Shown here: positions 6,036 to 12,266 of the stretch, in pieces
Numbering within the stretch: the stretch's first letter is position 1
Layout: the number at the start of each line of letters is the position of its first letter
Assembly (NCBI GenBank): GCA_044343155.1
Contig: JAVZSS010000021.1
Location: 1 to 12,266, forward strand
Origin: SpSt-28 sp044343155
GTDB lineage: Archaea; Aenigmatarchaeota; Aenigmatarchaeia; CG10238-14; SpSt-28
DNA length: 12,266 nucleotides
Direction: 5' to 3'
Program-made: the position numbers and the translations under genes
The notes under the pieces: model-generated
What the model saw: the letters and a program-made list of their open reading frames with translations, nothing else
Told to the model about the DNA's origin: nothing
Database searches by the model: none

Positions 6036-7783
6036 TTTACAGTCACCGATTTAGCTAAATTTCTAGGATAGTCAGGATTATAACCTCTTTTTACTGATAG
6101 CAAATAAGCTAGTAGCTGAATTGGAATTATTTGTAAAATGGGAATTTCTTCTTCACAATCTGGAATTTTAATCCATACATCAAAAACTTTATCTTTAAAA
6201 GGAGACACACCTATTATAAATCCTCCTCTTGCTTTAACTTCATGAGCATTTGATATTATTTCTTCATAATTTTCTCTATCTACAAAAACTATGCAAGGAG
6301 TACTATTTTCAATTAGAGCTAAAGTTCCGTGTTTAAGCTCTCCACCAGCAAAAGCCTCAGCATGTATATATGAAATTTCTTTTATTTTTAAAGCTCCTTC
6401 TAATGAACTAACATAACTTAGTCCTCTTCCAATTAAAAATATGTGCTCTTTATCTTTTAACATATCAGCTATTTTCTCTATATGCTCTCTTCTACTTCTT
6501 CCAAGTAAATCTAAAATCTGGGATGAAAGATGTTTCATACCAAAACTTTCATTTTTCAGTATTTTGTAAAGAATGTAAAATATTATTAATTGAGATGTAA
6601 AAGTTTTTGTTGCGGCAACACCGACTTCAAAACCACTATTCATTAACAAATAAAAATCGCTCTCTCTCATTAAAGTAGAGCCATAAACATTAACAATTGA
6701 ATAAACTTTACAATTCTTAGATTTTGCTATTCTCACAGCTTCTAGAACATCTGCAGTTTCGCCAGATTGAGATACAGCTATTAATATAGTATTTTCATCT
6801 AAAATGTTTGAGAAGTTTTTGAATTCAGAAGCTACAATTGGCTTACAATCTATTCCTAATTTAGAAAATAGATAATATCCATAAATGCAAGCATGAAAAG
6901 AGCTACCTGCACCGACAAGCAAAACTTTTTTTGCCTCTTTAATTTTATTTGCATATTCTTTAAATTTCTCACCATTTTTTTCTAAGACTCTAAAAGGTAT
7001 TTCTCCTTGCTCCATTATTTCCTTAATCATAAAATGATGAAACCCTTCAGTTGAGTTTTGCTCTAAAGAAAAATCAATTCTTTCAATTGGCCTATTTACA
7101 CTACCTTCCATCAAATTCTCAATCTTTACCAAATTTTTTTCAAGAACAACAAAATCGAAGTTTTTTAGAAATATGAATTCATTAGTATATGGCAATAAAG
7201 CATAAATATCGCTAGCCGCAAAACTTTCATTTTCTTTAACTCCAATTACTAAAGGAGAATCTTTTCTAATACCCACTATTTTTTCTTCTTTAGAATTTAT
7301 AGCAAGAACAGCAAAACTTCCTTTAAGTTTAGAAAAAGCTTTTTTACACGAATTTTCAAAATCGTAAAATTTCATGTATTCTTCAATCAAATGAGCAATA
7401 ACTTCACTATCTGTTTCACTATTAAATTTATGACCTCTTTTTATCAAATCTTCCTTTAACTCATAAAAGTTTTCTATAATTCCATTATGAACAATAGCAA
7501 TATTTTTACTACAATCTAAATGAGGATGAGCATTTTCTTTTGTTATTTTTCCATGAGTTCCCCATCTAGTATGGGCTATAGCCAAGTTTGAATCTTCTTC
7601 CAAAAAATTTAATTTAGAGGCCACTTCTTCTATTTTACCTATATCTTTTTTAACAACCAAAGTATTTCCTTTTTTATAACATATTCCTACAGAATCGTAT
7701 CCTCTATATTCTAACCTTTTTATTCCTTGATATACAATTTCATTCGCATTCTTATTTCCTATATATCCTACTATCCCACACAT
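6032..7783 (-). CDS. glmS: Glutamine:fructose-6-phosphate amidotransferase (isomerizing), GlmS
   Basis: A complete 583-aa GlmS. It starts MCGIVGYIG, so Cys2 becomes the N-terminal nucleophile of the class II glutaminase domain. YRGYDS (26-31), HTRWGTHG with R73, HNGIIENF and ETDSEVIAHL follow. Two SIS sugar-isomerase domains carry GAGSSFHA, SQSGETADVLEA and EVGVAATKTF, and the C-terminus DYPRNLAKSVTVK is the family's sugar-binding/ammonia-channel tail. The enzyme makes glucosamine-6-phosphate from fructose-6-phosphate and glutamine, the entry step to UDP-GlcNAc. Length is near the usual 600. It starts two bases after a small zinc-ribbon gene and overlaps the acetyltransferase gene, forming one operon. 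Confidence 0.97.
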   Translation of the reverse strand: MCGIVGYIGNKNANEIVYQGIKRLEYRGYDSVGICYKKGNTLVVKKDIGKIEEVASKLNFLEEDSNLAIAHTRWGTHGKITKENAHPHLDCSKNIAIVHNGIIENFYELKEDLIKRGHKFNSETDSEVIAHLIEEYMKFYDFENSCKKAFSKLKGSFAVLAINSKEEKIVGIRKDSPLVIGVKENESFAASDIYALLPYTNEFIFLKNFDFVVLEKNLVKIENLMEGSVNRPIERIDFSLEQNSTEGFHHFMIKEIMEQGEIPFRVLEKNGEKFKEYANKIKEAKKVLLVGAGSSFHACIYGYYLFSKLGIDCKPIVASEFKNFSNILDENTILIAVSQSGETADVLEAVRIAKSKNCKVYSIVNVYGSTLMRESDFYLLMNSGFEVGVAATKTFTSQLIIFYILYKILKNESFGMKHLSSQILDLLGRSRREHIEKIADMLKDKEHIFLIGRGLSYVSSLEGALKIKEISYIHAEAFAGGELKHGTLALIENSTPCIVFVDRENYEEIISNAHEVKARGGFIIGVSPFKDKVFDVWIKIPDCEEEIPILQIIPIQLLAYLLSVKRGYNPDYPRNLAKSVTVK

Positions 7784-7785
7784 AT

Positions 7786-7911
7786 TTACTCATCTATGAA
7801 AGGATTTTTGTTTATTTGAAACTCATAACTACAATCAGAGCATTTGTAGTAATACGGAAAATTTAAGTTTATAGCAACCAAATTTTCAGATCCACATTTT
7901 GGACATTTCAT
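7786..7911 (-). CDS. Small zinc-ribbon protein, 41 aa
   Basis: Translating the minus strand from the ATG at 7911 gives 41 residues beginning MKCPKCGSENL and continuing YYYKCSDCSYEFQ, with a stop at 7788-7786. The two CxxC knuckles (C3/C6 and C24/C27) with the aromatic spacer define a classic zinc ribbon, as in TFIIS/TFIIB-like or rubredoxin-like ribbons of small archaeal proteins. It fills the space in front of glmS, ending two bases before the glmS start, so it is the first gene of the amino-sugar operon. It has no Shine-Dalgarno and a TATA-like box about 20-27 bases upstream, so it is probably leaderless. Its role is unknown; it might bind nucleic acid or protein. Confidence 0.83.
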   Translation of the reverse strand: MKCPKCGSENLVAINLNFPYYYKCSDCSYEFQINKNPFIDE

Positions 7912-7930
7912 AAAAACTTAATATAGAAGA

Positions 7931-7940
7931 ATATATAACT
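7931..7940 (-). promoter_or_regulatory. TATA box of the zinc-ribbon/glmS operon
   Basis: On the minus strand AGTTATATAT (7940-7931) resembles the archaeal TATA box. It lies 20-29 bases before the ATG at 7911, which suits a leaderless or nearly leaderless transcript. The spacing is a little short compared with the usual distance from TATA centre to start, so the exact start site is uncertain. Confidence 0.5.
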
Positions 7941-7958
7941 CATTACTAAAATCTCTTT

Positions 7959-8046
7959 TAAAAAAGAATTTTTTAGGTCAAATTAAATAAAAAATTTTTC
8001 AGCTTTCTATTAAAAAACATTTTTTAGTATTAAAAAACATTTTATA
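7959..8046. promoter_or_regulatory. Clustered A/T dyads in the divergent promoter region (candidate operators)
   Basis: The region between the minus-strand operon and the regulator gene contains repeated dyads of form TAAAAAA-n-TTTTTTA. A perfect one with a GAA centre is at 7959-7975; a perfect one with a CA centre at 8011-8026; one with six of seven pairs and the same CA centre at 8031-8046; and a weaker abutting A6/T5 at 7988-7999. The last two full dyads also share a 16-base exact direct repeat (8008-8023 and 8028-8043), a 20-bp period, about two helical turns. They cover the place where the promoter of the gene at 8050 should lie. Operator function is inference, since AT-rich DNA favours A/T dyads. 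Confidence 0.5.
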
Positions 8047-8049
8047 ATA

Positions 8050-8964
8050 ATGTGGTATTTTGTAAAAGATGAAGAAGAAGGGCAAAAAATTTACAAAGCT
8101 CTTGAACTTGAGCCTAAAAAAATGAACGTTTTTGGTAGTGATTTAGTAATTGAAATAATTAGAGTTTTATCTAAAAAACCGGCATGCGCAATGGATATAG
8201 CTAGGGAATTGAATGAACATGAGCAAAAAATTTATTATCATTTAAGAAGATTAGAAAAAGTTGGAATAATTTCAAAGTTAAAAGAAGAAATAAGAGCAGG
8301 TGCTTTGACTAAAATATATCATATACCTTACCCTTATATTGCGGTAAAACTTTATGAAGAAGCTCCTTTGGAATTAAAACTTAGAACAGAAGAAGTTGAA
8401 TTGTTACATCCGTTTATTGATAAGGGAAAAATGAATTCTATTATTGTTGTTAGCTCTCCAGACCCTCATGGTAGATTTGGTGCTCAATCTTCTGATGGTT
8501 ATGCTGCAATAGATTTAGCTTTATTCTTTGGCAGTTTTTTAAAAGAGCCTTCTATTAACTACAAGCTAGATACTCAGATTAGAAATGAAGATCTGGAAAA
8601 CAATTTAATTTTGGTTGGGGGACCTAAAGCAAATATCCTTGTTGATAAAATTAATTATGAATTACCAATTTTCTTTGATGAAAAAAATGATTGGCAAATT
8701 GTTTCTAAAATTACAAACAATGTTTATAAAGATGAAGACGTGGGAGTTGTTATAAAGATGAAAAGTCCGTTCAATCCTAAAAATTGGGTTTTAATTCTAA
8801 GTGGTAAAAGATTTAAAGGAACTAGAGCGGCAACTATAGCTGTAATAAAATATTGTAAGAAGTTGAAAAAAGGGAATAAGTTTAAAGATGGAATTGCCAG
8901 AATTGTTAAAGGTATAGACAAAAATGCAGATGGAATAATTGATGATGTTATTTTTGTAGAATAA
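8050..8964 (+). CDS. Winged-helix regulator with S-layer-like C-terminal domain
   Basis: A 304-aa protein with an ArsR-like winged helix at about residues 27-95: VIEIIRVLSKKPACAMDIARELN, then recognition helix EQKIYYHLRRLEKVGII (58-74) and a wing. The rest (about 130-304) shows a SSPDPHGRFGAQSSDGYAA stretch, NLILVGGP at 185-192, a GTRAAT segment at 257-262 and a terminal EF-hand-like loop D290-x-N292-x-D294-G295-x-I297-D298. In archaeal S-layer proteins the C-terminal region has similar LILVGGP..N, GTRAA and DxDGDGxID segments, so I call this half S-layer-like. There is no signal peptide or membrane segment, so the protein is cytoplasmic. The start has no Shine-Dalgarno and looks leaderless. 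It faces the amino-sugar operon. DNA binding is well supported; the ligand of the second domain is unknown. Confidence 0.8.
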   Translation: MWYFVKDEEEGQKIYKALELEPKKMNVFGSDLVIEIIRVLSKKPACAMDIARELNEHEQKIYYHLRRLEKVGIISKLKEEIRAGALTKIYHIPYPYIAVKLYEEAPLELKLRTEEVELLHPFIDKGKMNSIIVVSSPDPHGRFGAQSSDGYAAIDLALFFGSFLKEPSINYKLDTQIRNEDLENNLILVGGPKANILVDKINYELPIFFDEKNDWQIVSKITNNVYKDEDVGVVIKMKSPFNPKNWVLILSGKRFKGTRAATIAVIKYCKKLKKGNKFKDGIARIVKGIDKNADGIIDDVIFVE

Positions 8965-8983
8965 TTTGAAAATTCACCAATCA

Positions 8984-9006
8984 ATGCACTCTAATAGATA
9001 TGCACT
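8984..9006 (+). repeat. Short direct repeat atgcact, 16-base period
   Basis: ATGCACT occurs at 8984-8990 and again at 9000-9006 in the 79-base gap between the regulator and the restriction-modification gene. It may be chance or a small binding site; nothing else supports either. Confidence 0.3.
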
Positions 9007-9032
9007 AAAAAATAAAAATCATCAGTAAGAAA

Positions 9033-9046
9033 CATAATATATTATG
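9033..9046. promoter_or_regulatory. 14-bp palindrome over the start codon of the restriction-modification gene
   Basis: CATAATATATTATG is a perfect palindrome whose last three bases are the ATG start codon of the following gene. A bound protein here would block transcription start or initiation. No controller (C) gene is visible nearby, and an AT-only core makes chance possible. Confidence 0.4.
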
Positions 9047-12000
9047 AAAAATTTAACAGAATTAAGAAATAAAATAGGAGAATTCATAAAAACTATGAAT
9101 TCTCCAGATTCTGTCTATGAGTTATTTAAGTTATTAAATTATCCAAATGATGTATTATTAAACACCCAATACACTAGAAAGTTGGAAGATTTCGAAATTA
9201 AAGAAGATGTTAAAGAAAAAATAAATAAAATATATACTGTTTTACATTTTGATAGAGATTTGTTTGTTTTTTTAGTTGAGCTTAACAAAAAAGCTCATTT
9301 TTCTTCAGCATTAATTAGAGAAATAACTAAGAGTTTTTCCAACAAATATCCAGATTCTAAATTTATTTTAATTTTTAGTAATTCTGATTATTATACTTTT
9401 ATTTTTGTTTTTCCCGAGTTAGAGAAAATTGAAATAGGGAAATACAAACTAAAAACAACTAAACTATTCTTGCAAAGAGACGACCCATACTATACAGCAG
9501 TAGAGCTTTTATCAAACCTTTATTATGACGGTAGTGAAAAAAGTTGGGTAGATGTTTATAAGAAATGGAAAGAGGCTTTTAGTGTAGAAAGAGTAACAGA
9601 AGAATTCTTTGAAAATTATAAAAGGATATTCTTCAAAATTAGAGATAATCTAGAAAATCAAAAAGTAAGTAAAGCGGATTCACACGAATTCGCCTTACAA
9701 CTTTTAAACAGAATAATGTTTATATATTTTTTAGCAAAAAAAGGATGGCTAAACAATGACAAAAAGTTCATGAGAACCTTCTGGAATAGTTATAAAGAGG
9801 AAGTTAAAAAACGCAATACGCAAGAAAATACTTTTTATAGTATTTGGTTGAAAAATCTATTTTTCAAGGCTTTCAACAACAGACAAAACGAAATAACAAA
9901 CATGCCAGAATATTGGGTAAAAATTTTTATGGGATTTCCCTATCTAAATGGTGGTTTATTTCAAGAAAACAGACTTGATAAATTAGAAGTCAAAATAGAA
10001 GACAGTCTGTTTTCGGAAATTTTTGATTTTTTTAACAAATATAATTTTACCATAAGAGAAGACATGCCGTTTGACCAAGAAGTAGCTGTTGATCCAGTAA
10101 TGATAGGTTATGTTTATGAATCTCTAGCACAAGTTGCCGAAGAAATTTACGATAGAAAAGATTTAGGTATTTTTTACACCCCTCGTATTGAAATTGACTT
10201 TATGTGTAGAAGAGCTTTAGTAGAATATCTCTCTAAACAACTTCCAGATATTCCTAAAGAAAAAATTTATGAATTTGTTTTCGATGAGGAAAAAGAAAAT
10301 GTTGAGAAATTCCTTACAGAAATCAATGCTTGGAGGAAAATAGAAGAAGCTCTAGATAATCTTACCGTAGTTGATCCTGCTTGCGGCTCCGGTAGTTTTC
10401 TAGTCGGAATGATGAATGTGTTATTCGAACTCTATAAAATAGTTTATAAAAACTTAAACAGGAAATGGAATGCTTTTAACTTAAAGAGCTCTATTATAGG
10501 GAGGTCTTTATATGGAGTTGATGTAATGCCTTGGGCCATTCGTGCCGCTGAATTAAGATTATGGCTTCAGCTAATTATAGAAGAAGAATTTACTCCAGAG
10601 CAATTGAAAGAAAAGCCTTTGTTACCAAATTTTGAGTTTAATTTGCGTGTAGGAGATTCTATAGTACAAGAAATAGATGGTATTATTTTTGATTTAAAAA
10701 ATAGACAGTTATCGGAAAAATTAAAAAAGAAGCTTTATGACTTAAAAAAAGAAAAGGAGAACTATTACAACAATTTAAAAACAAAGTTTCAAAGTAAAGA
10801 AGATATTTTCGCTGAGGAAATAAGACTATTTGAAGAAATAATTGATGAACGATTATCAAGTTTAAGAGAAAGCACAGAAAAACTTAAAGAAGAGCTCAAA
10901 AAAATGGAAAAAGGTATACAGAAAGATTTGCTCGGAAGAATAGTAAAGGTTCCAGAAGAAAAAATTAAGAAAGTTAGAGAGGAGATTGAAATAAATTTGT
11001 CGGAAATAAATAAATTAGAGGAATTGAGAATTAAACTAAAAGATGCATTAATACATCCTGAATTTAAACCATTTGTTTGGGAAATAGATTTTGCTGAAAT
11101 TTTTAGCACTAAAGGAGGGTTCGATATAGTCATAGGAAATCCACCTTATGTTAGACAAGAAAATATTTCTCCTCCAACTAAAATCAAGTCCAAGGTAACC
11201 TTAGAAGATAAGAGAGAGTATAAGGAAAAATTATTTAGAGCCGTAAACTCTAGATTTCCAGTTGTAGAAAAAATAGATAAAAAGAGTGATTATTATGTTT
11301 ACTTTTACTTTTATTGCTTATCTTTATTAAACGAAAAGGGTGTTTTTTGTTTCATAACTTCAAATTCGTGGCTAGATGTAGAATTTGGTAAAGATTTGCA
11401 AGAGTTTCTGTTGAAATACGTTCCGATAATTGCTATTTATGATTACCCGACAAGATCTTTTGAGCACGCAGATATAAATACGATAATAGCCTTATTTGGA
11501 GCACCATATCCTGAAGCGAAAAACAAATTTTCTAGTTTTAAATGGCCGGCATTAAATAACTTTGCAAAATTTGTGGTGTTCAAAAAACCCTTTGAAAATA
11601 TTATGAATTCTAAAATTCTTATAGAAATAGAAAAAATAAAGCCGAAAGTAAAAGGTGGAAAAATATATGATTTAGTGAACAATATAGAAGAGAATGAAAA
11701 TTATAAAGTTTTTTCGATATATCAAGAAGATTTGCTAGAAGATGGTTGGGAATATCCAGAAGGTTATGATAAAAGTAAAGGTAAATTTAAAGAAGGTAAT
11801 TATGTTGGTAATAAGTGGGGTGGAAAATATTTAAGAGCACCAAAGATTTACTGGAAAATCTTAGAGAAAGGAAAAGATAAATTAGTAAGATTGGGGGACA
11901 TCGCTGAAGTAAGGCGTGGATTTACAACAGGTGCTAATGAATTCTTTTATCTTAAGCCTGTTGGAAAGACTGTAAAAGAAGTTGTAGAAATTGCAGAAAA

Positions 12001-12266
12001 AAATCCAGATACTTTAATTAGAGTTAGAAATGGTGCTGATTGGGAGGGAGAAATTGAAGCAAAATTCTTAAAACCAGTAATTAAAAGTCCAAGAGAGCTT
12101 AAAACAATAATTGTAAGACTCGAAGATTTACATTATCTTGTTTTCATGTGCAATAAATCAAAAGAAGAGTTGAAGGGAACAAAAGCTCTAGAGTATATAA
12201 AATGGGGCGAAAAACAAGGTTTTAACAAAAACCCAACTTGCAAGGGAAGAGCAAGATGGTGGGATT
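9044..12266 (+). CDS. Eco57I-like type IIG restriction-modification methylase (3' truncated by window)
   Basis: One frame stays open from the ATG at 9044 to the last base: 1074 codons with no stop, so the gene runs past the window. Domains in order: an N-terminal region (1-190) with FDRDLFVFLVELNK (69-82), a possible but incomplete nuclease motif; a helical region with ALQLLNRIMFIYFLAKKGWL; Y378-T-P-R381 in GIFYTPRIEIDF; SAM-binding motif I DPACGSGSFL at 444-453; YGVDVMPWAIRAAELRLWL; a charged coiled-coil insert at about 550-670; catalytic motif IV N699-P-P-Y702; and from residue 950 (LGDIAEVRRGFTTGANEFFYL) a TaqI/Eco57I-type target-recognition domain, ending CKGRARWWD. NPPY marks N6-adenine methylation. 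It likely modifies, and perhaps cuts, DNA against phages. The start has no Shine-Dalgarno. Codons such as TCG, GCG, CCG and CGT appear more often than in neighbours, suggesting transfer. Confidence 0.9.
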   Translation, partial: MKNLTELRNKIGEFIKTMNSPDSVYELFKLLNYPNDVLLNTQYTRKLEDFEIKEDVKEKINKIYTVLHFDRDLFVFLVELNKKAHFSSALIREITKSFSNKYPDSKFILIFSNSDYYTFIFVFPELEKIEIGKYKLKTTKLFLQRDDPYYTAVELLSNLYYDGSEKSWVDVYKKWKEAFSVERVTEEFFENYKRIFFKIRDNLENQKVSKADSHEFALQLLNRIMFIYFLAKKGWLNNDKKFMRTFWNSYKEEVKKRNTQENTFYSIWLKNLFFKAFNNRQNEITNMPEYWVKIFMGFPYLNGGLFQENRLDKLEVKIEDSLFSEIFDFFNKYNFTIREDMPFDQEVAVDPVMIGYVYESLAQVAEEIYDRKDLGIFYTPRIEIDFMCRRALVEYLSKQLPDIPKEKIYEFVFDEEKENVEKFLTEINAWRKIEEALDNLTVVDPACGSGSFLVGMMNVLFELYKIVYKNLNRKWNAFNLKSSIIGRSLYGVDVMPWAIRAAELRLWLQLIIEEEFTPEQLKEKPLLPNFEFNLRVGDSIVQEIDGIIFDLKNRQLSEKLKKKLYDLKKEKENYYNNLKTKFQSKEDIFAEEIRLFEEIIDERLSSLRESTEKLKEELKKMEKGIQKDLLGRIVKVPEEKIKKVREEIEINLSEINKLEELRIKLKDALIHPEFKPFVWEIDFAEIFSTKGGFDIVIGNPPYVRQENISPPTKIKSKVTLEDKREYKEKLFRAVNSRFPVVEKIDKKSDYYVYFYFYCLSLLNEKGVFCFITSNSWLDVEFGKDLQEFLLKYVPIIAIYDYPTRSFEHADINTIIALFGAPYPEAKNKFSSFKWPALNNFAKFVVFKKPFENIMNSKILIEIEKIKPKVKGGKIYDLVNNIEENENYKVFSIYQEDLLEDGWEYPEGYDKSKGKFKEGNYVGNKWGGKYLRAPKIYWKILEKGKDKLVRLGDIAEVRRGFTTGANEFFYLKPVGKTVKEVVEIAEKNPDTLIRVRNGADWEGEIEAKFLKPVIKSPRELKTIIVRLEDLHYLVFMCNKSKEELKGTKALEYIKWGEKQGFNKNPTCKGRARWWD
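9077..9105 (+). repeat. Perfect 11-bp inverted repeat (hairpin) inside the 5' coding region
   Basis: GGAGAATTCAT (9077-9087) and ATGAATTCTCC (9095-9105) are exact reverse complements around a 7-base loop, AAAAACT. It covers codons 12-21 of the methylase gene. The right arm begins with an in-frame ATG (codon 18) and the left arm starts with GGAG, so an mRNA hairpin would hide both. As DNA it is also a possible operator; each arm holds a GAATTC. There is no T-run after it, so it is not an ordinary terminator. Confidence 0.7.

Noticed and set aside
8965..9043. Search for a small RNA, attachment site or CRISPR repeat in this gap
   Set aside because: Only a 7-base repeat and the start-codon palindrome are seen; no stable RNA fold, tRNA piece or repeat array.
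10789..11133. Serine/isoleucine-rich open frame on the minus strand
   Set aside because: It is antisense to the coiled-coil insert of the restriction-modification methylase and has no independent support.
9044..12266. Possible frameshift or pseudogene in the large methylase
   Set aside because: The frame was read codon by codon to the window end without a stop, and all motifs (YTPR, DPACGSGSFL, NPPY, recognition domain) are in the same frame; only the 3' end is missing.

Overview
The window is from a low-GC archaeon. It holds the archaeal/eukaryotic forms of ribosomal proteins uL22, uS3 and uL29, the translation factor aIF1 (SUI1), the RNase P subunit Rpp29 and the archaeal repair protein NreA. 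Coding is tight: genes overlap as ATGA or GTGA, promoters look archaeal (TATA-like), and several starts have no Shine-Dalgarno and look leaderless. Compact genes and a cut-up ribosomal operon would fit a reduced lineage such as a DPANN archaeon, but the sequence alone does not prove that placement.

Layout, left to right. (1) 1-696 is the 3' part of nreA, ending in a PCNA-binding motif. (2) 762-2513 is a five-gene translation operon (uL22, uS3, uL29, aIF1, Rpp29), cut out of the usual longer cluster: neither uS19 before it nor uS17 after it is present. (3) 2546-3986 is a coupled trio: an unrecognised 96-aa protein, a 77-aa SWIM zinc-finger protein and a Ca2+/cation antiporter. (4) 3996-5012 is an RtcA-like RNA 3'-phosphate cyclase, whose end overlaps tail-to-tail with the next operon. 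(5) 7911-5002 on the minus strand is a four-gene operon: a 41-aa zinc-ribbon protein, GlmS, a GNAT acetyltransferase and a sugar-1-phosphate nucleotidyltransferase. Together these could make UDP-GlcNAc, except for a mutase not seen here. (6) 7912-8049 is a divergent promoter region with several A6/T6 dyads and a 16-bp direct repeat of 20-bp period. (7) 8050-8964 encodes a winged-helix regulator whose C-terminal half resembles the C-terminal region of archaeal S-layer proteins, with an EF-hand-like loop. (8) 9044 to the window end is a large open-ended Eco57I/type IIG-like restriction-modification methylase (1074 codons visible), with a 14-bp palindrome over its start codon and a perfect 11-bp hairpin at codons 12-21.

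The most interesting reading is the middle-right block. A regulator with an S-layer-like sensor domain sits head-to-head with an amino-sugar nucleotide operon, separated by clustered dyads. This suggests local control of envelope-glycan precursor supply, which is an inference. The second is the DNA structure at the 5' end of the restriction-modification gene, which could control its expression.
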